Shown piece by piece: positions 31,307 through 45,900 of a DNA stretch of 64,000 nt (position 1 is the first letter of the stretch; each line of letters begins with the position of its first letter). The notes under the pieces are model-generated. The model saw only the letters and a list, made by a program, of their open reading frames with translations. It was not told the origin of the DNA and searched no databases. Both the position numbers and the translations under genes were made by a program. This stretch comes from Antedon bifida. Its lineage: Eukaryota; Echinodermata; Crinoidea; Comatulida; Antedonidae. Location of the stretch: the NCBI GenBank assembly GCA_963402885.1, contig OY727097.1, positions 12,400,001-12,464,000 on the forward strand. Direction: 5' to 3'.

Positions 31307-34300
31307 AAGGTTTTATGCAAGATGTTGATACCTGTTGCCAAACAAGACCTCATTCAGAAGCATCCAACAAGGCCCGATCAATTTGATAACTGATACACTG
31401 TAATACTAGACTAAACGATATCAGAATAATAATTTATGGCCAAGTTCAGACAGTAACTCATCAAGCCTGTTATCAGAAAAATAAATGCCCACTAGGCCAC
31501 AACTGACATCAGATCAAAGTGACTTGTCCAGATCCACAATGCATGTTAACATACCATGAGATACTCTCCACTAGGCCACACAGTAGGATATCAGATCAAA
31601 GTGGCTTGTCCAGATCCACAAGGAATGTTCAGATAATTCCAAGAGGCCTAACATCACTTCAACATAACATAAACCAAGGCAAGCCATGCATAAACAACAT
31701 GATTTATTATCAGACAACATTCGTTGTTAGAGTAACTGGTTAAGTTGCTACACAACTACAGGAAAAGTATATAAATTGTTTTGCAATATTAAACCTTTCA
31801 TAGATGACTGTGATGACAATGCCACACCTTTTATGACAATTAAATAAGTTTTATAGATTAAAAGAAATACAGTTGTAATAAGTCACTATCAAACATGCCT
31901 TGTGAATGATGGCTCCTCTGTTAGTAAGACATATTACTCATGTCCACATAGCCTAGCAAAACTAAACATTTACACACACTGGGGCATCAATACTGGCGTT
32001 TTGTATGGTATTTGTAAACCCGGGTGTTTTACTTATTATGGTTTAGCTGGTATCCAGATAAAGATCCCAGAAAAACATAGAAATAATATTTAATAATACC
32101 GGATGTCGTAAGCCAACACAAAATATACCACATAATTATACAAAATGGTCTGATACCTGAAACTAACAACCAGAGTATTTTTTCAAACAGAATTCACAAC
32201 AGGTATCAGATAGAAAATGAAGTTTCTGTAGTGTAAATTGAGGTATTAATTCATTGGCTAGAGAGCTAACTCCATATTTAACAATAAATTGTTATATTCA
32301 TTACCATAAAAAAATAAGTAATTTATAAAAACTGGACTGTACGTTTATGTATGTTTATATTTAAAAATATTCACAGATTTCCTCATCTTTATCGTTTCAA
32401 ATTAAAAATATATATATATATATATATTTTCTGACTCATGTATTCTTCATAATATTGTAAGTTATTGTTTTATATTACTAAATAATATTTTTGAAAAGAT
32501 ACAGCAGATAATTTTAAAGCACCAGCACTGTCTCATCATTTTGCTGTAACATAGTTAGCACTCTAGTCAATCTATTAATACCTCAATGGTACTAGATCAT
32601 GCTGAATTTGGTGCTAAGTTGCAATATGTGATAAAATTAGAGGTTGATTTGACAAAAAAATTAGGATTTAAGAATAAATTAGAGTAGCGTATAGTGGTGT
32701 GGCTGCCTTTAAAAAAGTGCTTTATTTTATTTAAGATAAATATTTTATATAAAACATGTGAAAATTTTGTTATTTGTTCACATATTTTTAAAATTATAAT
32801 AATATCTTATATTATGACAGTATAGTGATCTTACCAAAAGTACTGTAATTGGTTACTCTATAGTGAACCTTAAAACACAGTACTGACTGTATAAATAAGA
32901 ACTCCCAGCCAGTGTTCAAGGGAAACTCTATTAAGCTTGGTTCCCACTAGAGGACGCAGTACAAGGACGTAAGCCGCAACGCAAGTTCGAATAATCTTTT
33001 GCGTTGTGGCTTACGTCATTGCATTGTGTCATTGCATTGTGTCATATTGGTAACCAGACTTTAAGGGGACACTGGTCCTAAAGGTGTCCCCTTAATACAG
33101 TTTCCACTGTAATATTTATGCAGGTACATAACAAAGATGGGGGAATTTTCCCTCTTCTATAAAAATATCCTAAATATCTAGTTTTTTGATTTGATGATAA
33201 TTCTCCAATTTATACATGGATATGTTTCAAAAGTTTAATTATTAAATTAATACATAAAAAGTAATATAAAGCTAAAAAGAATATTTATAATGTTTAAAGT
33301 ATTGAAAACGTCAAAAATCTTATATTTATCCTTCCTTAAATTCACGATATACACTTACTACTGTTTTTTTTCTTGGCCCATTCGGCAATGTATTCATTCT
33401 CTATTATACAATCACAGGTCAATACATAACATTTTTTTCTTCTAAATTTGACTCCATTTACATTAAAATTTTAAAACTGTACAAAGGTCATATAAAAGGC
33501 AAACTGTTCCATACTGTTGGGTACTATAAACATTAATAAGCAGTACTGGTTGTAAAATCATATTGTAATATTACTACTTACTACTGTTTTAAGTTTGTAT
33601 TTTTTGTTACTTTGTTATTTATGTGTATATTATTACTTATTTAAGACATAAAAGACGTTTACTATATAATTTCAATATAAAATGTAATAACAAAAACAGA
33701 TAACAACGTTTACGAACCATTGTGGAACCACTTTCAAGATCAAACAATAATATACATAATATACCGTAACACATCGAACAGAAGTCCATCTCGATATCAA
33801 GCCCATGGCTTCTTTTCAAGATACTATGGACTTCTTTTTCGAAATAGACTGTATTATAATGTCAAAGGAATAGAAATTTATGATCGTGTTATTATTTTGG
33901 TATCGATATATTAATGACATTGCAACCATTTTTAACCATGGACTCGTATATTTATTCTACAATTTATTGTTTTCCAAATGCTACTTTTATTTCATCTTGC
34001 ATCTTCTTCTTATCTGCTTCCTTGGCAAATATATAAAATTGGCAGAGAATGTTTTAAAAATAATATATGAAACGTCATTAATTTAATCTTTTTGATTGAT
34101 TGATTTTGTATTAGGATTATTTAATTCAAGTTTAATGTCAATCTTTAAATAGACATTTTTGATGAAATAACCGTCTTAAAAAAAACTGTTTACCGGTACA
34201 TTATTGATTTTTTTTAATATCAATGTGGTAGTTAGTAATAGTTCAAGGGTTTGAATTGTGTAAACATTGAGTATTTATTGAATTTAATATAAACCAATTC

Positions 34301-34314
34301 TTATTGTATTTTAG
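31307..34314 (+). other. Integrin 3' untranslated/intergenic sequence
   Basis: No further reading frame is recognised. A possible AATAAA lies at 31480-31485. An imperfect duplicate of about 60 bp (31492-31548 and 31569-31628, sharing AGATCAAAGTG and CTTGTCCAGATCCACAA) lies nearby. 32370-32408 matches the 3' side of the tRNA-derived element at 48168-48265 (CACAGATTTCCTCATCTT). Two hairpins, 32934-33050 (ACGTAAGCCGCAACGCAA and complement) and 33063-33098 (AAGGGGACAC and complement), look like small MITE ends. Confidence 0.5.
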
Positions 34315-34401
34315 GCCTATGTAAGAGCACAAGCTCGTCCAGGGATGTCGGGTCGTTCGGTTCAAAATAATTCTAATCCTAAGGTGCCCTTTTCAAGTTA
34401 G
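34315..34401 (+). other. Possible alternative last exon of the integrin gene
   Basis: After TTGTATTTTAG, a phase-0 frame reads AYVRAQARPGMSGR and SVQNNSNPKVPFSS and then TAG. It could be joined in frame to exon M, giving a 28-residue tail with NPKV instead of the NPLF/NPTY motifs. Support is only the acceptor, the matching phase and the short open frame. Confidence 0.25.
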
Positions 34402-35051
34402 AAACCAGCAGCGAAAGTGGTAAATAGGCCTCATGACAATTATTTGGCAAATCATTCATCTACTACTATACTAGGCCTATAGCTATATTTTCTTTTAAAA
34501 ATCTTGGCTATGGACTGGGAACAGCGAAGAGTAAGACTCGTTCATCTTTAAAAATTACAGTACAAAGCTCCCGGCCCTTCAAAAAAACATCAACAATAAC
34601 AAAGTTGATATTGCTTTTTATTTTATTGTGAATTAGGCCTACTATAAAATAGTGTATTTATGTAATTATTAAATAATATACTAAACACAATCACATCTAA
34701 CCCAATTCTGTGACAATCAAAAAAAGGTTTATCTGATTTTCCAACAGCATTTTTTATATAATCTTGTAATATATTTAGGCCTATAACTTAGTTTACACAA
34801 TTTTATTTTTATTTATTTTTGTAAATAATCGTATCTGATCTTAATGTTGTACTAGCAGAAAGAGATCGGCAATAATAAATAGCTATGTGTGGCCATGAAG
34901 GCACCAACTTCAATTTGTATACCAGGTATAATATAGATTGCGTTTACTTATTATGAGTGTTGATAATAACTGTACGTGTATTTTGCCATATACTTTTCAT
35001 TAAATCACTTGACTTTAGTACAACCTTTACGTAACGTTATATTTTAGAATT

Positions 35052-35185
35052 ATGAATGCTGCTTTATTAGTAGTATGGCCTGTGTGGTATATTACGGCGT
35101 TGTACCGTCTTCTCGTCTTTAAAATCGACAGCGTAGGACACTGTGATGTTTCGCAATGTCCAACAGATGAAGTAGTGCGCGCGGT
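35052..35185 (+). other. Possible small first exon, unidentified
   Basis: ATG at 35052 opens 44 codons (MNAALLVVWPVWYITALYR, then KIDSVGHCDVSQCPTDEVV) and runs into a good donor, GTGAGT at 35186. The N terminus is hydrophobic and signal-like. No downstream partner exon was found, and it may be chance. Confidence 0.25.
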
Positions 35186-35189
35186 GAGT

Positions 35190-36440
35190 GTCTTTAGAAC
35201 CTTATGAATGTTTGAAACATTAAATTAGTTAAATGTAATCCGTAAGTGCCTTGAAAAAAAAAGCTTGTAATATTTTGTATAGATATTTATAGTATTAACC
35301 GTACACAAATGTTTTTATAATAGCTATATTATTATAGGATAATATCAAATAAAACACTTTATCACATCATTTTTTCCCTTTGTGTTACGTCATTGAATAT
35401 AGCCTATATTCGTCTATTGATCCTTTTAATAATATAAGTTGTCAAAATTTTATTTTACGATCTATAAATTTATATTATAACTTAACTTAACACACGAATG
35501 AACAGTAATCTTTTACTTAACCACCAGCAGATAAATATGGATACTGTAGGTAATAGGTCTATACTGTATTCATTTCTGCAACAGATTTTTATTTTATAAT
35601 ACGGTCGCGTTTAGTCTGAACTACGCGCGATTTTATGAAATTTTCAATACAGCACTAGTTTATAATATCAAAATGGTCAACTTTCTACAGAGCTTTACCA
35701 TTTAAAATGCACACAATAAATGTCCTCGTTTTATTTAAGTTCTATATACTTGTTCTTATGTAAAAGGGTCCTACAAAAAAAACGAAGCTACAGCTTTTTT
35801 ATGCAGGATCCCTGTTTTCAGTTGTACTGTAATTATGATGTACTGTAATTGATGACTAAATAAATGTGGAATAAATGAAAAAAATGAAATGAAAACGTTG
35901 CCGGCCATTTTGAGCATTTCAAATTATCATTTCATTGTCCGTCTTGTTAGCGTCACGCTCGTATTATGCACAGCGTACAAAACATACTTAACGAGGCCAT
36001 TTTTATGAACTAAAACGAAACACGACATGCAATCTAAACTAATAATTCGTGCGATTACAGCGCCTCGAATGCCAAAAGGTGACAATGAAAATTATAGATG
36101 TACAATTTTTTTCCGATTAGTTGTTCCGAAAAATCATCATATTGCAAACTTATTTTTATGATAGAGGATAATAATCATATTTCCATCACCGCATTTATAG
36201 GTTCTATACAGCGATTTGGCTTAAAATTGGTAAAAAGAATAACACATGACGTCTCATGTATAATTCAAGCTTAACAGACACAAATTGCAACGCCCACTCA
36301 CTGGTAATAGGCCTATCAATAAACAAACAATAACTACTACAAACTTGTGGATCAAGTCTAGCGAATCACCTAACCGTACAATGTACACACGCAACAATAG
36401 TGGACTAATCGTACACAGCATAACGTTTTATTAGCTGGTC
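35190..36440. other. Intergenic, no gene seen
   Basis: AT-rich sequence between the integrin region and the transporter promoter. Nothing coding recognised. Confidence 0.4.
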
Positions 36441-36445
36441 TAACT

Positions 36446-36452
36446 TATAAAA
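36446..36452 (+). promoter_or_regulatory. TATA box of the SLC22-like gene
   Basis: TATAAAA lies 100 bp before the start codon at 36552. A start of transcription about 30 bp downstream would fall at GCAGTGCAGTCC. Inferred from sequence only. Confidence 0.5.
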
Positions 36453-36551
36453 GGATGATGGCTTCCAATTGGCAGTGCAGTGCAGTCCTCTCCTACTCCA
36501 GAGTTTTATTCATTTTATATAGTCACATTAATATCAACTTCGTTTTACAAT

Positions 36552-36962
36552 ATGGATTTTGACGATGTTCTAAAACTTCTTGGCGACTTTGGTCGCTATC
36601 AGAAGCGACAGTATGCCATGGTTTGCCTAATCGTCATTCCTGTTGCAATACATAGCCTATCGCATGTGTTTATCTCCGCTAAAACAGATCACTGGTGTGT
36701 CGTACCGGAGTTACAAAACTTTAATTGTACAAACAGTGATTCAGTCGAAAGGGAAGCATGTATCAAAATAAAACAAAACTTAGCAAGACCTAAAGATGAT
36801 GTAAATACAATACCAAACGAAGCACAATGCTGGATGTATACGAGCGAAGACATCACGGAAGCACTTTTTACAAACAACGTATCTCGAGAACTTGACATTA
36901 CATTGTGTACAAATGGATGGGAATACGATACCTCTCAGTACAAGTCAACTATCATCCAAGAG
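36552..36962 (+). CDS. SLC22-like exon 1
   Basis: Start codon, TM1 ([20 protein letters not shown]) and the long extracellular loop ending in [19 protein letters not shown]. 411 bp, ends in phase 0 at donor GTAACG. Confidence 0.85.
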
Positions 36963-39900
36963 GTAACGTCAAATATAGGTAGTTACGTAAGCATCTAAAA
37001 TAGCCCTAGACTTGTGCTAATATTAGTAGCGTGACATCATAAACGATGCCTCATTTTGTGTTCCTTGTCAAGTCAATACGGACATTAGGTGTTTCACAAT
37101 TTAGGGAATGGTTCTTTCTCCATAGTTACTGTATAGGAATGCTTATAAATAGATGGAGAACTATTAAACAACTATGTGTGCAAGCCCGCAACACAAGCGT
37201 GTTTTTTTTTTTTTTTGCTGAAAGAACATTACTCGCTGTAATACGCCTCAGAGAGCTTACATTTGGTCTGTTTGGCATAATATTGATTTAGGCGGTATGA
37301 AGGGAGTTACACATAAAGTCTTGGAAGTTGTGTTAGAAAGAGAAAAGAATGCATGTTATGATATGCTATGATATCGTAATGTTGGTAAAAGTCTCAAAAC
37401 TATCTTGCTTCAGCACTAGTGGGATGAGGTGATAGAAATCATCTCACCACCACTAACCACTGGAATCAGTGTATTGAGCTTCGAACAATTATCTTATATT
37501 TTATATAATTAATTAATTCCAAGCTGGAACTTTGACAAATTTTTATTCAATTTCCGGTCAACTAAAGGTCCAATTCTATAGATGTTCTAACCTTGGCCCC
37601 AAGCATAGCTCAGTCGCGCACCTACGGTATCTTCTATTGAAAATCGGCGCCCACCACGGTCTTAGTGTATTTCAAATTATGCTGTTTTATATATTTTAAT
37701 ACAATTAATCGATATCGTAATTGGTTGCTAATAAAGGTTCAAATGTTTCTCAAATACGAACCCCTATAAGAATTATACGCGTTTGTTTCTTTTTGTAATA
37801 CAAGTTCCTAGAGACACCGTGTCGAACCAGGGAGATACCTCTCCAAACAATGGTTAGAGAGCACATTATCTAGTACAAACCCATCCTTTAACTACAAAAT
37901 TATCACAGAATTGGCGTTTTGTTGAGAAAAATATTCCAGTGAGGTTTAAATGTCGACATTTTTGTAGGAGAGAATGTTAAGAGATATTGTACGCGTTGAT
38001 GTTAGCTGAATGGCATACGGTGGTAGAAATTCACACTTTTCTGATTGTTGATCAATATGACAGTTTGTCTTTCTGTGTGGTACTGCAAGGACTGTATTAT
38101 GGGGCTGGAAACAGGATTGCTGGGACAGAATCTCCACTCACGCTCAAAAAAAGAAATGATTAGATGGTCACTTTATCATGCACGATTGAGTGTGATGCTT
38201 TCCGTGTTACACTTTGTAGTATAGGATAAGTATAAATTGCAACGTTATTTTGTCAGTATTATACAATAACATCTTTCATGAAATGTTTATTAAAATGAAT
38301 GAGTCCATGACTGATTTTTATGATGGTAGGCCAAATGGTATGAAATTTATAGGAATTAAAATTAGGCCAAGAAAATGTCAATAATGTGTCAATATATTTG
38401 TTAAAATATCGAATAATAGTCATAAACGCATACTGCGTTACTTACAAAACAAGACATTTCAATTCCTTATAAATGCTTTGTGAGTATAAATAATGCCGGC
38501 GCCATCCATTGAACTTAAATTACCACAACTCCAAACATTTCGTTTTAAATTCAAATGACACAAAAAAAGACCCGAACGTATCTTAAAATTATGCTGTATC
38601 AACCCTTTTTAATCAGGTATTCTTTAAAGAGTTGTTAGATAGTACATACAATTTAATTTAGGTTTACCGAAAACCAAACTAAGTGGGTCAGGGTTATCAA
38701 ATCTACGGTGGCCTGTAAGTGTCACGGCAACTTTTAAAAAATATCACGGCAATTTACAAAAAATGCCACAGCAATTTAAAAAAAGCCACAGCAATTTTTA
38801 AAAAAGCCACGGCAACTTTAATATAAAACATCACGGAAACTTAAAAATAAAACACATCAATTCAACAAAAATACCACGGCAACTTAAAAATGAAACACCC
38901 TGGCTTTTAAAAAAAATTGCCGTGGTTTATTTTGTAAATTGCCGTATATTTTTTGAAAGTTGCCGTGACGCTTAAAGGCCACCCTACACGCCACGATCGA
39001 AAGTATATTCAATGAGTGTTCGCTCTACTTATAATGACGTCCTAATGATTGTGGTGGTGATTTTTCCCCCTTTGTTTGTTATTACGTTGGTAGGTGACAT
39101 TGTTAGAGCTCATGAAGACACTGAATAAAATTTCAAAGTAGCCTACTGCACATAATATATAATCGTAACGAGCAAAATGATGCATGTGATACGATTATAA
39201 CGAGTCACACAAATGAAAGTTAACTAAACGAATACCATGCACAGTTGTAGAATCACTAGTCCATAAGAAATTCGGCGAATCTCGGTTCTCGGAAATGGGG
39301 TACCACGACATGTCCACCATCGTATTTGGTAGGCCTACTTGTGAAATGTTAATTTACTAAGACCATGGATAGAATACTTATTTTCTCCATTCTAGGAGAA
39401 AGTGGAGCTCTATAGCATTCCTGGTAGTGTAATCGGTCTAATTGCACATGTTTAGTTCAGACAGGAGGTGGCGCCAGTTGTGAAGTAACTCATCCAGGGA
39501 TTCTCTACGTGCAAATTATTGCAATTGAAATACTGCAATTTTGGCAATTCTTCAGTAAGATTTCTCTTTCGATACGTCTCTCTCTTTCGGACAATTTACT
39601 TCAACATAGCGGCAGTATGACGACCAAGTACAGAGATCACGTCTAGCATGAGTTGGCTGTGAACGCTAATACATTATAATAAATCGTGATACACAAACTG
39701 CGGAAATCCCAATGGTTTATGTTATGATTATAATACATACTCTCTAACGCAACTAAATAAGGGTTACAGTTTATACAATTTAATATTATTCCCCTTTGTA
39801 ATCTAAGTGTATGTTGTTGTGCACTTTAACAAAGAATTACTTTTTGCTGTGGTTAGGAAAGACGACGATCGGCACAAAATAAGTCGAATACTAATGCCTT

Positions 39901-42900
39901 ATTCAGAATGTTTGAATAAATAAACCAAACCAACCAACCTAAAGACGTCGCTATTCGCTGATGTTCTCGCACGTTGTTAATGCACAAAGCGCCATGAGCG
40001 CCACATGGGTGGAGGATACCGGCGCTATATAAATTTTCATTTATTATTATTATTATTATTATAAAATACGAAAGTTGAAAGATAATTACAAGAAAGAGAT
40101 AATAAACATAATATATAAGGATCATTTATTATTAATATTTTGTTTGTATATGTTGTACAGCTTACTGCATGTTTATTAAATCATTTACAGTATCAAATTT
40201 TGTAATGAAAATGTATAAACAAGAAGGTTGTCATATTATTACCAAACAGTGTTTAACGACGTCGATATTACGAAGGCCTGTAATTGCCGTGGCTTTTTTC
40301 CGTGACACGTACTATTAACATTTTCTTTTAGTTTATCATTTGTAAACCATTATCTTGATTTTACCAGTTTTTGTTTTATAATTTCAGTTTGATCTTGTCT
40401 GTGAAAAGGCCGCAAAGCCATCGCTTTCACAGTCAATTTTGTTGGAACACTAGTTGGTTCACTTGTTTTTGGAGCTTTAGCGGACAAGTAAGTATTTTGG
40501 CATTTCCTAACTGAACAGACGACCGGCGACGTATTGGTCTTTCTGTAGTTTTTAAATGTAGGGGTATATGTAGTAAGTAGATTTTGATGAATGGTCTTAC
40601 TTATATATTATCATTGCGAAATTCATATGTCAAATATATTTGCAACTAAACGCTTAATTAATATAACATTCCAATTATTTATTGTTTTGTGTTGTTATAT
40701 CAAATGAAACATCCTTGTTGGTGCTATGAGCTAAACAGCGAATGTTGTAACCGTACACATAATTTCCATTGAATTGCTCTATAATCAAAATCACAGTTCG
40801 CATATGTACCGACTCAAATTATCTTTCATATACTAAACCACTCTTCCGTGACTTAAAAACCTCAAATATCTTTGACATAAACAAATTACAGACATCCCTT
40901 TTCATATATCGACTTACCAATAAAATAATTCTTTCAATGACACTGTATTTGGGATTATGATTTATTACATGATACAAATATGCATTTTTGTTTTAATTTT
41001 CTTCATAGGTTTGGTAGGAAACCTGTTTTGTTTTTAGCTGTAGGCTTACAGTGTGGCTCTGGAATATTAACTTCCTTTGTGAAATCGTTTGCCGCTTACA
41101 CGGCGTTGCGATTCATCACGGCGGCAGCAAACATTGCTGTTTTCATCACTGCCTTTGTTATAGGTAGAGTATTTTAATCTATTCATCACTGCCTTTGTTA
41201 TAGGTAGAGTATTTTAATCTATTCATCACTGCCTTTGTTATAGGTAGAGTATTTTAATCTATAACTTGAGTTATAATGCATCATGCTCTAGAACCCGCAA
41301 ATGAAAACAATTTCAACAAATGCAAACAAACTGAAAATGGAAATGTCCTCAGCAAAAAATGTAAAAATAAATATTATTAACCGCAAAATGTCAACAGAGC
41401 AAGTTAAATACAGACTTGGCGCATGTTTAAGGTTTTGCATTTACCGGTAATATATCTTTACAGATTGAATAATTCATTTGGTCAAAATCATTTTCAATAA
41501 TATTATACACGAAAAAGATTACAACCAATGCACTAGAAATGGAATTTTCACATTTTGTTGTTACACTTGTTATACGTTTTTGTGAACATTTTTTACATTA
41601 GGAGCTCTGTGCAGATCTTCCATCACTGCCATAATATTTCTATTAAAACTAATACGATATGCATAATCTTCGCTCAGTGCAGATCACCTAATTATATTAT
41701 ATATATTAATTAATTAGATAATTATGGTAGATCGAGTTTACTGTATTTTCTACAAAGATCGACACAATAACATATTGAAATAGTAGCTTGAGGCTAAACA
41801 TAGCTCTGCTTTACTTTTCTTTAGTCGATGTCTTTAGCGAACGACAACAACAATAGTTTTACATTACATTCATGTGAATAATGGATGAAAAAATCACCTT
41901 GTTTGGTCCTATCATTGATCAAGTGCTTCACTAGTCCAGTGCCCACCTTAACCAGATGAGACGCATAAACCAGGGAAGAGTTACTCTTCCCTGCATAAAC
42001 CAATATGTCTGAACAGGGGCTGCCATAAGTGTCAGCAGTTATGATTTCAAATGCCTAATGGAAGCAAGCTTCATATATAAATTATATACAGCACCCGATA
42101 TTCCCAGATTCTTGTGAAAGCTCTAACCGTGCCAAACGTTGCTTAACTTTGGTGACCTGACGAGAACCGATGTTTCAAAGCCGTATGCCTACATACATTA
42201 TGCTTTAACGCTGACGAAAAAATATAATTATAAACAATAGTTACTTTCTTCCCGGAGCTACCCTTTAAAAGTTTAATGTAAGTATACTAAATGCCAATTT
42301 ACACAAACGATCGTTAACGGTAAGCGGAAAACAAAAATAGCCTATATAGAATCATGTTATTTCGTATGACCTTTTACAAAACAAGGAGCGATTGAGTGGA
42401 ACCCGCTCATGATAGATACAAATTCAACCTGGGACAAGCACAAGTTTTCCACCTATCACTAACCGCTCGAATCGTCTGTATAAATTGCCCTTAAACTGTA
42501 CTAATACACTATAATAATGGTAATCATTGTTTATATCGATTCTCTTTAGGTACTGAGACTGTCGGTGTTTCCAAACGAACATATGCTGGACTTGTTATCG
42601 AATTCTTCTTTGCATTTGGTCTAATAATCATGGCAGGACTTGCATACTTTATCCGTGAATGGCGAACTTTACAGCTTGTGGCTAGTGTACCTGGGCTATA
42701 TATTTTCTTTATATACCGTAAGAGAAAGTTACAACACTGTATAAATACCGTTCCACTATTTGCATATTTTATTGTTTTATTGTCAAATATTCAAGTCCAT
42801 AACAGGAGTTTTGCCCTTTCTTTGTAATTATTATAAATAATACAATACAAAGAGCGAAAGTAAATTGAAGTGATTAACATTTTTTCTCCATTCATTTATT

Positions 42901-45900
42901 TGGCACTGTGACCAGTGTAATGGTAAAACATGTATGAAAATGTTAAAAGCTATCAAATACGCTGAATTAACAAATACATTATTGTTTTGTTAAACTAAAA
43001 TATGTTTTAACATTATAGGCCTAAAAGAAAATTATTTTAGTTTTATAACAAAACAATAAATAATGCATTCGCTCAAATTCTTGACCGAAATTACTCTCTT
43101 TAAATACGAATAATCTCTCTTTTCAAGATTTTTTCCAGAATCAGCACGGTGGTTGATTTCTCAAAAAAGATATGATGAAGCAAAGAAGATAACTGAGAAG
43201 GCAGCAACTGTAAACAACGTTAATTTGCCAACAGATTTTCACTTTTCTGAACACACTGTACGTATAAAAGTTATTACAAATAATATCAGGTATATGAAAC
43301 GTTGTCGAATATTTCTTAATTTTAAAACAATGATTGTTTATAATATTGACAATTTCCAGTAATAATAATATTTATTCACATACAAGATACAAAATGTTTT
43401 TTATTGTTTTTTCCTGATGGTAAAATAATTACAATTTATACAGAGGTTTTAACAACAAACGGATATTAAGAGGCATAGAGAAATTACAAACCACCCAGAG
43501 TTGAATACTGGAATTAATTTATAAACGGTGAAGATGTATAATGTATAATGTATCTTATTTCGTATCTTTTTAAAAGTCAACATACACACCTTTACCTTAT
43601 TTTTTTGTTCTGATATTCCTTGATAGACAAACGATAAAAATATGAAGAAAAGAGATTGAAAAATGTATACACCTACACACGAAACAAGGGTATTTCATTA
43701 GTTATCAACAGCAAAAGAAATGTATGTTTCCTTAAATGAAAACGCACCTACCTATTTTGCGGAAAAAGATTCTTAGTTATACTAGGATATAATTATTATT
43801 TAATCGTAAGTTATAACATTTTTTCTATTCACTTACTTAACTTTTATATTTTCAGGGTAAACCATCTTCACTCATGTCGTTTCTTGATTTATTTAGACCA
43901 TGGCCAGTTTGTAAGCGAACATTTAATGTCATGTTATGCTGGTAAGTTATTTTTATAGTATGTTTTACCTGATGTGCACGCCCTTTTTTTCATAGGAAAC
44001 AATAAACGTCTACATAAGCAAACTTTACAACTTCTGAAAAATAAAGGTTTATAAAGTCTCCACTTTCCTAAAGCTTATTCTACACTAGCATAATTTAGCC
44101 TACTTAACAATTTGGAGATGTTTTTGTGCCTGCTGGACACTAGTTACTGGAGGCTTTTGACGACCTAACTTCTGCAAACTAAATAGTTTTCTTTAGTTTT
44201 GTCAAATTTTCCGCTAACAGACATTGGAAAACTTCCTTTGTTCAAAATCGAAATTGTCAAACTAAAGCTGTCTAATACTTTAGCATCTACCATTGTTTGG
44301 AGAAGTTTGTTTGCCTGCTGTTACTGGAGTCTGTCATTTTGCAGGCCTTCTTCAAACTTCTTCTAATGATGGTTGTCAGCAGTTTTCCAAAATCAAGTTT
44401 GCAAACTAGAGTTTGCTAGAAGATAGACTAGGCTGATTATCAATAGCGTGTTAGTATTATGCAATAGTTACCGTACGTCAAAGGCGACAATATATTTCAA
44501 TTTTATCAATACCGTGACTATTTTTAATAATAATAATTTTCTTAAATTGTTATATATATTGTTTTTTTTTAAGGATTGCTGTTAATATCTCCTACTTTGG
44601 CCTCTCTCTGAGTACTTCTGATTTTGGCGTTAATCATTACATATCTTTTCTTGTATCTGGTGCTACTGAGATACCAGCCTATGCATTGAGTATTGTAGCT
44701 CTGGACTATTTTGGACGCAGACGATCTTTATCAGCAACATTGTTACTCGGTGGCGTTGCTTGTTTACTGACTATTTTTATTCGTAAGTAAACAACAACAC
44801 CAATAATGATAATAATAAAAGAATTTATAATGCCCACAGCTGCAGTACATACATGTATAAAACCATTTATGCTAAAGAATGAATAAAACAAGTTAAAATT
44901 CCATTAAGGTCTACGACAACTAGTGATACTAAGGTAATTAAACTGTTTGTTTAAAGGATTTGGTATTTGCTTCCATAGTCTAGGAAAGGAAACAAATACA
45001 GAATTAGCTTTCGAAAGTATTACCTTTCGAATTCCAACGTAAAAGCTTACTCGAACACCTTTCAGTAGTTTTAATATACTACATTATTATAAGAATGAGG
45101 AAAGTAACATTTCAGCACACATTACAAAAAAAAAAAAATTAAATTACACATTAAAATTAAAATTAAAATGTAATGTGTTTTGTTTTTACTTAAAAGTCCT
45201 AATAAAAGTCTATGTAATTTAAACAAGTCATCAATAGATAATAATTCTAGCACTTTCAATATATACAAATAAGATGTGTCCCAGGAACCTTTCTAAACAT
45301 CATTATCCTTGTTGCTTTCCTTTGTATACGTTTTATTCTATTAATTAACTTCTCAAATGGTGACCACATTGAAGATCTTGTTGTACGCGGTAAACTTTCC
45401 CATAACATTCTCCAGCTGTCCAAAGTCTGATGGAACTCTAAGCAGTATAGTATCATCTGATGATCTAAGTGAGCGAGCTGTTTAATACGATACAAGATTC
45501 TACTCAAATAATAATTTTGAGCAATATTCTGTAGTGCTTTAAATGTGGTTATGAGTAATTCATACTTAATCCTGCGATGAACTGGTAGCCAATGAAGAAG
45601 ATCTATGAATTAAAAGTTCGTCTTAATTATTGGTGATTCGTACTAGAATCACCTATTGATTTTTTATGAATAAATATAGCAAGACATCACTGTGTTTTGT
45701 TTTTACCAATAATTGAATTTGTAATATATTTTTTATTTTGTTGAAAAGCAATGGGAATAGGACGACTGACAGTAGCGATGGTAGGAAAGTTTGGAGTAAC
45801 CGCTGCATTCGGTATTATATTTTTCTATACTGCAGAGCTCTATCCAACTAATATACGGTTAGAAATATTATTTTCTTCTATTTAGTGGTTATATCTAGTC

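Noticed and set aside
36689-36898. Reverse-strand frame over transporter exon 1
   Set aside because: A shadow of the real + strand exon.
39853-40125. 90-codon reverse-strand membrane-like protein
   Set aside because: The hydrophobic part comes from a TAATAATAA run, and the rest matches an interspersed-repeat-like TATAGCGCC segment.
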